From the NCBI RefSeq assembly GCF_018336815.1, contig NZ_CP050497.1, positions 1,550,001 to 1,614,000 on the forward strand: a DNA stretch of 64,000 bases. Reading direction: 5' to 3'. Source of the stretch: Treponema vincentii. GTDB taxonomy: Bacteria > Spirochaetota > Spirochaetia > Treponematales > Treponemataceae. The notes under the pieces are model-generated. The model did no database searches and had not been told where the DNA came from. It worked only from the letters and a program-made list of their open reading frames with translations. The position numbers and the translations under genes were made by a program. Of the stretch, positions 11,501 to 18,664 are shown piece by piece. Every line of letters starts with the position of its first letter. The stretch's first letter is position 1.

Positions 11501-12043
11501 TCCAATGCTTCCAATCCCTTTACTATCTACGCATGGAAAAACCGTATCAAAATACAACTTGGATTGTCGTCAACCTTACAGTTTAATTTAGTCCGTATTA
11601 CCGACAGCTATTTTACGTTTGCACCTAAGATTATTTTTAATATTCATGAATTTTGGGATCTTTCTTTCGGCTCATCAAGTAGAAATAATGTTATTGCGCG
11701 GTATTTTCAAAAAGCACTCAATTTGCCGGTTGTTATTCCCGGGAATACCAATATACTTACCGATTTGGCTCAATCATTTTATTTTTGGGATAGAGCAAAA
11801 CGCGAAGCGTCGGGGTTTAAACTGCAATCGCTGGATATAGGCTTTACCCACTACCTCAAGGATTGGACATTAAAACTCAACTGTGAAATCAAACCTCAGT
11901 TAAAAAATAATGGCCCTCGTAAATATTATGAATTTAGTCCGACAATAACCTTTGCTGTAGCATGGAATCCCATCGGGGATATAAAAGTTGAAGCAAAAAA
12001 GAAAGAAGGAAAATTCTCCGTCGAGCGCGGCGAAATACAATAA
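8545..12043 (+). CDS. LptD/OstA-like outer-membrane protein, reading frame broken near 9950
   Basis: Encodes a large outer-membrane assembly protein of the LptD family in two frames: 8545 to about 9950, then about 9950-12043. The first part has a signal peptide (residues 1-21), a Glu/Gln/Asn-rich linker and an OstA-type beta-jellyroll (IEADKLVYNRSENTIEAEGNVRY). The second part is an aromatic-rich beta-barrel of alternating hydrophobic residues. The frames join if one T is removed from the T7 run at 9946-9952, giving SFFLGRQLPFRYRA. The ATG at 9887 in the second frame is therefore not a real start. Position after uvrA matches T. pallidum TP0515. Whether lipid export is its role is uncertain, since treponemes lack classical LPS. 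The break may be sequencing error, slippage or decay. Confidence 0.85.
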
Positions 12044-12068
12044 GGTTGAGCGCTTTTTGCTTTTTCAT

Positions 12069-12824
12069 TTACAAAGGAGTAACGGTTGCGGTACCTTTTT
12101 CTTTTTCCGTCATCATAAGGAACAGTCGCTCAAGCGAATCGTTTGTGCCGCGCTGTGCTTGCAGTTCAGGCAGTGATCCGCAAAACAGCATCTGTCCCTT
12201 GTTGATAATCGCGAGTTTATCGCATACCTTTTCGGCAATTTCCATGATATGCGTGGAAAAAAACACCGTCTTTCCCGAATCGGCGTAGCTCCGCATCAGG
12301 GTTTTCAGGCGGAACGCGGATTGAGGGTCAAGCCCGACGATGGGTTCATCCAAAATCCACAGTTCCGGCTGATGGATAAGGCTTGCCGCAATGAGCAGCT
12401 TTTGCTTCATACCGTGTGAAAAACTCGCGATGCGCGTATTCAGTACCGTATCGATTTCAAAAAGCGCAGTATATTCCGCAATCCGCTCTTGCCGCTCTTC
12501 GGTTGAAACACCGTACACGTCTGCGACAAAGTTGAGGTATTCAAGCGCCTTAAACTGCACAAATACTTCGGGATTGTCCGTTACATAGCCGATTTTCCGC
12601 TTTGCTTCCAGCGGATACTTCAGTATATCGGTACCTCCGATGAGAATATCCCCCGAATCGGGCGCAATGACACCGGTGATCATTTTGATAGTCGTCGTTT
12701 TTCCCGCTCCGTTCGGCCCCAAAAAGCCGAAAATCTCTCCGGTTTTCGCCTCGAAAGAGAGGTTATCAACCGCCTTTCCCGCCGACCGTCCATACGTTTT
12801 TGAAACATTTTGTATCGTAAGCAT
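12069..12824 (-). CDS. ABC transporter ATP-binding protein (ABC-2/ABCA type)
   Basis: A 251-aa ATPase subunit of an export-type ABC transporter. Visible motifs are Walker A GPNGAGKTTT (residues about 35), signature FSHGMKQKLLIAASL (about 134), Walker B LWILDEPIVGLDP (about 152) and switch His (FFSTHIMEI). The LPELQAQRGTNDSLERLFL tail is typical of the DRA/CcmA-like drug or Na+ export ATPases. The start MLTIQNVSKTYG is preceded by AAGGTGGC. No permease gene is adjacent on either side. A second copy of the first roughly 57 codons lies at 18283-18454, so the gene has been partly duplicated around the accessory island. It converges on lptD with a 25-bp gap. Confidence 0.93.
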   Translation of the reverse strand: MLTIQNVSKTYGRSAGKAVDNLSFEAKTGEIFGFLGPNGAGKTTTIKMITGVIAPDSGDILIGGTDILKYPLEAKRKIGYVTDNPEVFVQFKALEYLNFVADVYGVSTEERQERIAEYTALFEIDTVLNTRIASFSHGMKQKLLIAASLIHQPELWILDEPIVGLDPQSAFRLKTLMRSYADSGKTVFFSTHIMEIAEKVCDKLAIINKGQMLFCGSLPELQAQRGTNDSLERLFLMMTEKEKGTATVTPL

Positions 12825-12836
12825 CTTGCCACCTTA

Positions 12837-12872
12837 GTTAATTGATAATTTGTAATGGGTAATGTGTAATTA
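12837..12872. repeat. AT-rich degenerate repeat tract (TAATGGGTAAT type)
   Basis: Directly upstream of the ABC ATPase start the sequence becomes a string of variants of TAATKKGTAAT (TTGTAATGGGTAATGTGTAAT). Similar tracts occur at 13029-13076, 14582-14635, 15732-15841, 17978-18055 and 18249-18284. The next stretch, 12880-13020, holds a GC-richer block (GGGGGAAGTCTCCCCC palindrome, GCTCCGGCTCTTGCCGCC) with no convincing gene. Confidence 0.7.
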
Positions 12873-13028
12873 CTGTATACTGTGCTATCTATAAGGTGGG
12901 GGAAGTCTCCCCCTGAGCTCCGGCTCTTGCCGCCTTCTCTGTCGTATCGGAGCAAGGATTTTCGGTTCCCCTCAAATCTTGCTTCTTTTTGGTACAAGCG
13001 GCGGCAAGTATCCTCCGCTACCCCCTCT

Positions 13029-13076
13029 TTTAATAATTGGTAATGGGTAATTAAATTAAGAATTATGAATTAAGTG
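13029..13076. repeat. AT-rich degenerate repeat tract
   Basis: Run of TAATTGGTAATGGGTAATTAAATTAAGAATTATGAATTAAG-type units abutting, and slightly overlapping, the 3' end of the Rpn-type gene at 13063. It provides part of that gene's C-terminus and stop, suggesting the tract replaced the original gene end. Confidence 0.65.
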
Positions 13077-13797
13077 TTTCTACTTCCTGTACGGTTAATC
13101 CGGTTACTTTTGCGATATTTTCAATAGATAAACCTATCACAAGTAAATTGCGTGCTGTTTCAAGAGCTTTTTGTCGAGAACCTCTTGCTTCGCCTTCAGC
13201 AAGACCGATCGATTTACCTTCAGCAAGACCAAGCGATTTACCTTCAGCAAGACCAAGCGATTTACCTTCAGCAAGACCGCGTTCAACCCCCGCACTGAAT
13301 TGAGTTTCTGAAATGGTCGCTATATCGCTTTTCAGCTTCATTCTTGACTCATACAGCTTTCGTTCTGTCGGCGATAAAGTTAATACGTCTATTTTTTCAT
13401 TCAGCATTTGTAATACCGGTGACATTGTTGCTATCATCGCTCGCTCCTTTCTATTAGTTGCTCCTATAAAACGCAGCCAGTTAATAAGCTGACCTCGTTT
13501 ACCTTCCGTTTTCCCTTCTGCTTTCGCCCTTTTTGCTGCTTGTAAGTCCAAGAAATGTACCTCAAGCACATCCGTCAGTATGCTATGTGCTGTCTTTTCT
13601 TGTAACAGGTACTCTGAATGAATAGCGTCATTGAGCCTGAAACCGTCTGCAATAATATTGATTGCGATACATCTATGCAGTTTATCATACGATTCTCCGG
13701 CTTTAAAATCCGCCGTGTACATTTTTGCCCAGTAGAACATATTAGGGAGGCTTTTCTTTTTTTTCGATAAAAAGAAAAGTCCCCCTATAACCCCCAA
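13063..13797 (-). pseudogene. Rpn/PD-(D/E)XK nuclease family putative transposase, N-terminally truncated
   Basis: Recognisable from FYWAKMYTADFKAGESYDKLHRCIAIN (codons from about 13737) to the end, this matches the C-terminal two thirds of the Rpn recombination-promoting nuclease family. The normal N-terminal nuclease half (about 100 residues, including the first catalytic acidic residues) is missing. The codons before Met at 13740 (MGVIGGLFFLSKKKKSLPN) read through unrelated sequence. The C-terminal part has tandem 8-residue repeats LAEGKSLG / LAEGKSIG (four copies, about 13190-13275), typical of this family and prone to copy-number change. Probably non-functional. A separate N-terminal fragment of the same family lies at 14636-14941. 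Confidence 0.75.
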
Positions 13798-13904
13798 AAG
13801 AAAAACGGCGACTTAGGGCTCTGCCCTAAGAACCCGCCTTGGTTCCCACGTGTGGTTCTAAAAAAGCTGAGCAATTAAGCTTTTTTGCGCAACTGAGTTT
13901 CAGT

Positions 13905-13996
13905 AGCGGCACGGATGCCGCTGGTTACAGCAGAAACGATGTTTCAGCTGTGCTGAAACTCGCTCTTTCCATCGTACACGGATGTACGATGGAAAG
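13905..13996. repeat. Triple-hairpin repeat, copy a
   Basis: Three hairpins. H1: AGCGGCA-CGGA-TGCCGCT (13905-13922). H2: GTTTCAGC-TGT-GCTGAAAC (13941-13959), flanked by CGAT and TCG. H3: a perfect 14-bp stem, CTTTCCATCGTACA-CGGA-TGTACGATGGAAAG (13965-13996). The order H1, a GGTT(A/C)C box, H2, H3 recurs in copies c and f, and inverted in b. Stem sequences differ between copies but pairing and loops are kept. The remaining 13997-14228 holds no recognisable gene. Confidence 0.8.
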
Positions 13997-14228
13997 AAAC
14001 GCATAATCGTTTGTGAGGGTTATCTGTAGTTCGTCTTCCATACCTGTAGAAAGTATAGGGTATCTGGATATAAAATGCAATGTGTGGAATGCAGGAGGAA
14101 ATGCAAGACTGAGGGCAAAGTATAATGAAGTATAATTATGAAGAGGATGGTGCTGTGTACAACATTTTTAGGTAGTTATAATGCGGAATCCCTGACTAAT
14201 TCCTTGTTTATTATGGATAACGATTAAT

Positions 14229-14452
14229 GGGGCTGTCCAAAAAGTATGCAAGTATGGTAGAATCAGAGCATGAGTAGAGGCATCAGTAGTAAAATAACGT
14301 TTAAGATATATGATCAAAGTGAACAGTGGCTATTGCCCCCGAGCTTAGAAGAATTGGTGCCAGAGAATCATCTGGTAAGAGTAGTCAGCGCAACGGTGGA
14401 TAAAATAGAACTTAAAGCTCTTTTCAAAGCCTACAGCACGGGAGGAGGAAAC
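14229..14452 (+). mobile_element. IS1182-like insertion sequence, 5' fragment
   Basis: The left end GGGGCTGTCCAAAAAGT (14229-14245) resembles an insertion-sequence terminal repeat. It is followed at 14270 by an ATG and about 60 codons of a transposase N-terminus of the IS1182/DUF772 type (LLPPSLEELVPENHLVRVVSATVDKIEL..LFKAYSTGGGN). The homology stops at GGG, exactly where hairpin repeat copy b begins (14453). Nothing of the catalytic domain or right end remains nearby. The residues that follow in the same open frame to 14524 are translated hairpin sequence, not transposase. Confidence 0.75.
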
Positions 14453-14546
14453 GTCAAAAATGTACATCCTTGTACATTTTTGACTGCGAGTTTTGCCTTA
14501 CGTCAAAACATCACTTCTGTTTAATACCACCGCCATCCTTGGCGGT
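14453..14546. repeat. Triple-hairpin repeat, copy b (inverted)
   Basis: Same module as copy a in the opposite orientation: GTCAAAAATGTACA-TCCT-TGTACATTTTTGAC (14453-14484, perfect 14-bp stem), a GTTTTG..CAAAAC stem (about 14490-14510) and ACCGCCA-TCCT-TGGCGGT (14529-14546, perfect). It truncates the IS1182-like transposase. Confidence 0.8.
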
Positions 14547-14581
14547 TCTGATTTGGGACCTCTGTATTTCACAGTAGTTCT

Positions 14582-14635
14582 GATGTCAATTACCCATTAC
14601 CAATTAAAGGAATTATCCATTATCCATTGTTTACC
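14582..14635. repeat. AT-rich degenerate repeat tract
   Basis: TCAATTACCCATTACCAATTAAAGGAATTATCCATTATCCATTG-type units. Read on the minus strand it forms the artificial tail of the truncated Rpn fragment (after the AEHQS codons), so the tract interrupts that gene. Confidence 0.7.
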
Positions 14636-14941
14636 TATCACCGATTGATTAGACTGGTGTTCTGCAAGGACTATTATTCTATTATCTACAAGATAGGATA
14701 CGTCATTATAGAATGCCATATAAAGAACTTGCTCAAGCCTGATATTTTTTAACTTTCCTACAGCCGTAAGTTTTGTTCCATGCAAAGCATTATAGAGTGA
14801 TAAAAAATTCTCTTTTGCAAATATGCGGGCATCTGCTGCGTCGCACGGCAAAAAAGTGTCCTCGACGTATACCCGATACGCCTGCGGTACTTTTTTGCCT
14901 AACTCCTTGCATCTGCTCCGCCTATTTGCAAAAGTGCTCAT
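14636..14941 (-). pseudogene. Rpn/PD-(D/E)XK nuclease family, N-terminal fragment
   Basis: About 100 codons matching the N-terminal nuclease half of Rpn/PD-(D/E)XK putative transposases: VYVEDTFLPCDAADARIFAKENFLSLYNALHGTKL, then NIRLEQVLYMAFYNDVSYLVDNRIIVLAEHQS, in which D and the xEHQS segment belong to the nuclease core. Homology ends at AEHQS, where the AT-rich repeat tract starts. The N-terminus begins abnormally (MSTFANRRSRCKELGKKVPQAY). It is complementary in coverage to the C-terminal fragment at 13063-13740, but the two are separated by repeats and an IS fragment, and it is not clear that they come from one gene. Confidence 0.7.
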
Positions 14942-14950
14942 ACTATATAA

Positions 14951-15044
14951 CCGCCACGGATGGCGGGGGTTCCAGCATTACGATGTTTTGAGCTTTGCTC
15001 AAAACTCGAAGTCAACGACTGTACACGGATGTACAGTCGTTGAC
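14951..15044. repeat. Triple-hairpin repeat, copy c
   Basis: CCGCCA-CGGA-TGGCGG (14951-14966), a GGGTTCCA box, GTTTTGAGC-TTT-GCTCAAAAC (14985-15005) flanked by CGAT and TCGA, then GTCAACGACTGTACA-CGGA-TGTACAGTCGTTGAC (15011-15044, perfect 15-bp stem). Orientation is as in copy a. Confidence 0.82.
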
Positions 15045-15122
15045 GGTCGACGAACACCGAGTCTTTGTATATGCGGTTGTGTTTTGCCATAGCCCCCCCC
15101 CCTTTTACTTTTTGTTTTCTCT

Positions 15123-15380
15123 TTATCGGTACACTGTTGAGCGGTGAGCGATTTCGATGACGGTGATAATCAGCTCGTCATCACGGATACGGCACAAAAT
15201 GCGGTAATCGCTCACACGGTAGCGCCATAGGCCGGCAAGGTTTGAAGTAAGCGCTTTTCCGCGGGAACGCGGATTATCGAGAAGCTCGACTTGTTCAAGG
15301 TAGTCCAAAACACGCTTTGAGATTGCAGCATCCAGCTTTTTTAATTGCTTTTTGAATGTGTCCGTCAAAATGACTTTCAT
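15123..15380 (-). CDS. RelE/ParE-family toxin
   Basis: An 85-aa toxin of the RelE superfamily, usually a ribosome-dependent mRNA interferase (ParE members instead target gyrase). Family features are KLDAAISKRVLDYLEQVELLDNPRSRGKALTSNLAGLWRYRVSDYRILCRI, with the conserved basic GLWRYRVSDYRILC strand, and a C-terminal IEIAHRSTVY motif typical of RelE. Its start overlaps the antitoxin stop by a few bases (ATGA-type), indicating translational coupling. It lies inside the accessory island, where such pairs commonly stabilise mobile DNA. The target is not decided by sequence. Confidence 0.9.
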   Translation of the reverse strand: MKVILTDTFKKQLKKLDAAISKRVLDYLEQVELLDNPRSRGKALTSNLAGLWRYRVSDYRILCRIRDDELIITVIEIAHRSTVYR

Positions 15381-15607
15381 AATCCCAGCTCGCGCCGCAC
15401 TTCGGCAATGGTATATGTCTTTTCCTCGCTTTTTTCAAAGTTGGTCCACGCTTTTTCGGCACGTGCCGCGTCTTCGGCGTCTTCCTGCAATTCAGCAAGG
15501 TAGCAGCTCAGGGCATTTTCCAAAACTGCGTCTTTAGTTGCTCCGCTCATTTGCGCCGCCTGTTCCAATTCCCGGTACGCTTTATGTGTCATAGTCATTG
15601 TAGGCAT
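15377..15607 (-). CDS. RelB/ParD-like antitoxin
   Basis: A 76-aa partner of the RelE-type toxin, encoded upstream in the same unit. The N-terminus MPTMTMTHKAYRELEQAAQMSGATKDAVLENAL looks like a ribbon-helix-helix DNA-binding domain. The acidic middle and the C-terminus (EKTYTIAEVRRELGL) would wrap the toxin. A strong AGGAGG lies 7 bp before the ATG, and a TATAAT box plus dyad lies upstream, consistent with autorepression by the pair. Confidence 0.88.
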   Translation of the reverse strand: MPTMTMTHKAYRELEQAAQMSGATKDAVLENALSCYLAELQEDAEDAARAEKAWTNFEKSEEKTYTIAEVRRELGL

Positions 15608-15627
15608 AGCAAACCTCCTCGTCCTTT

Positions 15628-15650
15628 ATTATACCACAGTTACCGCTGTG
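15628..15650 (-). promoter_or_regulatory. Toxin-antitoxin promoter with dyad operator
   Basis: On the minus strand TATAAT (15628-15633) is preceded by the inverted repeat CACAG-CGGTAA-CTGTG (15635-15650), placed in the -10/-35 spacer where a repressor would block polymerase. Such autoregulation is usual for RelBE pairs; binding here is inferred. Confidence 0.6.
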
Positions 15651-15731
15651 TTTTAAGGGGAGAGTAAATACAAAAAAACCGCCCCCAAGCCAAGATTTTC
15701 CGGTTTGAAGACGGTCAGTCTGTTTTTTTAA

Positions 15732-15841
15732 TGTCTAATTTCTAATGTGTAATCAATTTGTAATTTGTAATTTGTAATGTGTAATGGATAATGTGTAATT
15801 CATAATTACCCATTATCCATTACCCATTACCCATTAAATCA
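15732..15841. repeat. AT-rich degenerate repeat tract (longest)
   Basis: About 110 bp of units such as TAATGTGTAAT, TTTGTAATTTGTAAT, TAATGGATAAT and their inverse (ATTACCCATTATCC). The two halves point in opposite directions around 15800, so the tract can fold back. It separates the toxin-antitoxin pair from the leucine-rich-repeat gene. Confidence 0.75.
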
Positions 15842-15854
15842 ATTCCCCATTCTC

Positions 15855-17962
15855 TTAAATGTCTTTCGGGATTCCGTAGCGATTCGTTTTTTGCATCTTC
15901 CAGTGCTTTGCGTCTTTCGCATTGTCAAAGGCTTTTTTAAGGCTTTCGGGAGTGCTGAAGTTTTTGCAGTTGCCTTCGTCAACGCCTGCATCCTTAAGAT
16001 AAAGTATAGCATATGCCCCGTCGCTTTCTTCCCATTTCGGTAAATCGTTAAAGAGCTTTATGAACGCATCGGCATTAAGCTTATTTCTGAAGCATTCCAG
16101 CTTTTTTCAAAGCGGTGCAACCTTGCACGTCAAGGGCAGGAAGCTGATTGCTTGCACAGTTAAGCTCTTGCAAAGCGGTTAAGCCCTGCACGTCGAGGGC
16201 GGTAAGCTGATTACCTCCGCACTTAAGCTCTTGCAAAGCAGTGCAGCCCTGCACGTTAAGCTCAAGTATCTTATTGCTTCGACAGTAAAGCTCTTGCAAA
16301 GCGGTTAAGCCTTGCACGTCAAGCTCGGTAATCTTATTGTACTGGCAGTTAAGCTTTTGCAAGGCGATACAGCCTTGTACGTTGAGGGTTGCGAGCTGAT
16401 TGTTGTCATTGCAGTCAAGCTCTTGCAAATCCTTTAAGCCTTGCACGTTAAGGGCGGTAAGCTGATTGCTGTTGCAGTAAAGCTCTTGCAATGCAGTTAA
16501 GCCTTGCACGTCAAGCTCGGCAATCTTATTGTGCCGACAGTTAAGCTCTTGCAAATCCTTTAAACCTTGCACGTCAAGGGCGGTAATATAATTGTACTGG
16601 CAGTTAAGCTTTTGCAAGGCGGTTAAGCCTGAGACGTCAAGGGCGATGAGCGGTCTATTACCGCCTACATTTTCATCACCGCTACAGTTAAGCTCGATGA
16701 GCTCTCCTATGAGGGCAATTTGTGTTCCCGCCACTTTTGCGGTCAGTGTGGTTTCCGCCTCGTTTGCAAGTTCGGTCTCGTTGCAGCCTTCCACAGTTAT
16801 GGGCTTGCCGTCAGCCGTCTTTGCTTTCACTTTGACGGTGTTTTTGCCTGCCTCAAGGGTGAGTAGGGCTTTTTTTGGCTCAAAGCTTACGGTGACGGCG
16901 GCAGGCTTTGTTACAGTAAGCGTGTATTCCGTGTTTGTGCCTGCTTCGGCGATGGCTGTTCCGTCAAGCGTCCAACCCTTTACACGGTAACCAGCGGCCG
17001 GCGCCGCCGTAAAGGCTACGGTTTTGCCGTGCTCGACGGTTATGGGACTCGTTTCCGTTTCCGCTACGCCGTCCGCCGTTGCTTTGAGCGTGCCGCCGGT
17101 GCCGTCCACGCTGAAGGTTACGGGGTATTTGTTTATCTTCCACTGTGCCGTGTATTCCGTATTTATGGCGGGGAATGCTAAAGGGGAAGGCGGAGCGGGA
17201 GACCATCCTTTAAAAGCGTAACCCTCTCGTTCGGGAGCGGGTGCGGTCAAGGCTGTTCCGTATTTGCCTGTTTTTATGATATCGGCCGTATTGCCGCTGA
17301 CATTGCCGCCTGCAAGTTTAAAGGTTACGTTCACCGTATTGCGCTCGTAATAGAGTTCTACGACGGTGCTGCTGTCAGCATTTATCGTACCTTCTGTCTG
17401 TACGGTGTTGTTTACTTTAGTAAGCGCAGACTTGTAGGTAAAGCCTGTGTAGTTTTTTGCCGTGTATGCGGCGTTGGCTCCTACCGTGCCGTTTTGATTT
17501 TCGCTTTCTGCCGGTTCTGCAGGATAGCCGCCTTCTATTTTTTCCTGATAGTGTTTTACTGTATACGAGGCTTTGCCGGGAGGGAGTTTTTCAAAGCTCA
17601 CCTTTACGGTTACCGCTTTCTCGATCTTAAGCGGATAGGAGTCGGAGGTATTGCTCTCTACGGCTTTTCCATCGAGCGTCCAGCCCTTTACTTTGAAGTC
17701 CTTGTTAGGCGTTGCGGTAAAGGTTACGGTTTTATTCGCTTCTACTTCGTTACCGCTCTTTATTTCCGTTTCACCTATCTTTGCCGTAAGGGTGCCCCCC
17801 GTCTACGTTAAAGGTTACCTTGTACTTGGACGTTGCCGTTTGCACCGTCGGCTGTTTACAAGCGGTAAAAGCCATCGCTGCAAGCGTAAAAAGTGCAGCT
17901 ATGATGAGCGCCGCGGCTCCTCTCAAGGTGTGCGCCTTTGTGCCGGTTCTCAATTTTGTCAT
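15855..17962 (-). pseudogene. Leucine-rich-repeat surface lipoprotein with two frame breaks
   Basis: A putative surface lipoprotein of about 700 residues. It has a signal peptide with lipobox (TLAAMAFTAC, residues about 26-35), InlB/MucBP-like beta domains (FKVKGWTLDGKAV; GYAFKGWSP; YTAQWKINKYPVTF), then about nine 21-residue leucine-rich repeats of the TpLRR type (LDVQGLTALQELNCxxNQLT) and a C-terminal cap (NADAFIKLFNDLPKW..GNCKNFSTPESLKKAF) ending at 15855. The frame breaks at C6 17795-17800 and at T6 16102-16107; removing one base at each restores a continuous protein. Related treponemal LRR proteins mediate adhesion. The homopolymers could give phase variation, or be read errors. Codons are near-identical between repeats, indicating recent repeat expansion. 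Confidence 0.8.
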
Positions 17963-17977
17963 ATAAACCTCCTGTCT

Positions 17978-18055
17978 TTTTAATGGGTAATTGGTGATGT
18001 GTAATTACAAATTACCCATTACGCATTATCAATTAACAATTATCCATTATGTATG
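17978..18055. repeat. AT-rich degenerate repeat tract
   Basis: Units TTAATGGGTAATTGGTGATGTGTAATTACAAATTACCCATTACGCATTATC and inverse, just upstream of the LRR lipoprotein start. Then come two copies of TATGTATGATAG (about 18049-18070). From there to 18248 I see no gene. Confidence 0.7.
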
Positions 18056-18183
18056 ATAGTATGTATGATAGAAAAAATCTTCTTAATAAAGCAATTTTAA
18101 TGAAAAAAGAACTCTGGTTGCTTAAAAAGAACCATGGTTACAGTAAAAGATCGTAAGGGCGGACACAGACTGCTGCGGCTGCA

Positions 18184-18198
18184 CCGGAATCGAACCGG
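18184..18198 (-). other. tRNA T-arm-like fragment
   Basis: The minus strand reads CCGG-TTCGATT-CCGG, a perfect match to a tRNA T-stem/loop (B-box GGTTCGATTCC). No acceptor, D or anticodon arms can be assembled around it, so it is not a complete tRNA. It lies between the LRR gene and the duplicated ABC fragment and could be a relic of a tRNA-derived attachment site, or chance. Confidence 0.3.
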
Positions 18199-18248
18199 AT
18201 GGCCTGCAGTGTACTGCGGTATAAAGCTAAAAATAATAGGGAATCAAT

Positions 18249-18284
18249 TTTTAATTGGTACTGTTTAATGTGTAATAGGTAATC
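18249..18284. repeat. AT-rich degenerate repeat tract
   Basis: TTTTAATTGGTACTGTTTAATGTGTAATAGGTAAT immediately abuts the point where the duplicated ABC ATPase fragment begins (GAATCGGGCGCAATG at 18284), so it marks the truncation junction. Confidence 0.6.
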
Positions 18285-18454
18285 GAATCGGGCGCAATGA
18301 CACCGGTGATCATTTTGATGGTCGTCGTTTTTCCCACCCCGTTCGGCCCCAAAAAGCCGAAAATCTCCCCGCTTTTCGCCTCAAAAGAGAGGTTATCAAC
18401 CGCTTTTCCCGCCGACCGTCCATACGTTTTTGAAACATTCCGTATCGTAAGCAT
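18283..18454 (-). pseudogene. Truncated second copy of the ABC ATPase gene
   Basis: The first roughly 57 codons of the ATPase at 12069-12824 are repeated with near identity ([54 protein letters not shown]). Walker A is altered from GAGKT to GVGKT. The copy ends at the AT-rich tract and has no signature, Walker B or C-terminus. The two copies are direct repeats bracketing the 12.8-18.3 kb island, which suggests the island arose by insertion with partial duplication or by recombination. Confidence 0.85.
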
Positions 18455-18470
18455 ATTTTTACCTTCCATT

Positions 18471-18500
18471 TGTGCAAAATTTTATCTAAAATTTTGCACA
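18471..18500. repeat. Satellite AT hairpin of the first MITE-like element
   Basis: Perfect hairpin TGTGCAAAATTTTA-TC-TAAAATTTTGCACA, ending 15 bp before the inverted-repeat element at 18516. Equivalent hairpins sit 13-16 bp outside the elements at 26412, 28603 and 31234. Confidence 0.8.
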
Positions 18501-18515
18501 ATTTTTTTCAGAAAA

Positions 18516-18658
18516 AGGGCAAACGCATCAGAGAAATAGACAAAACTGCAGAATAAATAGGCTGTGAGACCATTTGAGCCGTGGAACGGCGAAACTCTGG
18601 TCGAATAGCCTGTTTATTCTGCAGGGCTGTTAAAAAAACAGTCTGATGCGTTTGCCCT
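18516..18658. mobile_element. MITE-like element, copy 1
   Basis: A 143-bp element with perfect 16-bp terminal inverted repeats AGGGCAAACGCATCAG / CTGATGCGTTTGCCCT. A second inner pairing is CTGCAGAATAAATAGGCT / AGCCTGTTTATTCTGCAG, with a central GCCGT-GGA-ACGGC hairpin. No coding capacity. It lies 6 bp from the stop of the C69 dipeptidase gene and could act as its transcription terminator. Confidence 0.85.
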
Positions 18659-18664
18659 GAGTTT

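Noticed and set aside
12880..13020. Possible small gene in the GC-richer block upstream of the ABC ATPase
   Set aside because: Open frames there lack ribosome binding sites and recognisable sequence, and the block is palindromic (GGGGGAAGTCTCCCCC), so it is more likely repeat or mobile debris.
13180..13290. CRISPR-like tandem repeats
   Set aside because: The 24-bp periodic repeats are codons for LAEGKSLG inside the Rpn-type gene and have no spacers. No CRISPR array was found anywhere in the window.
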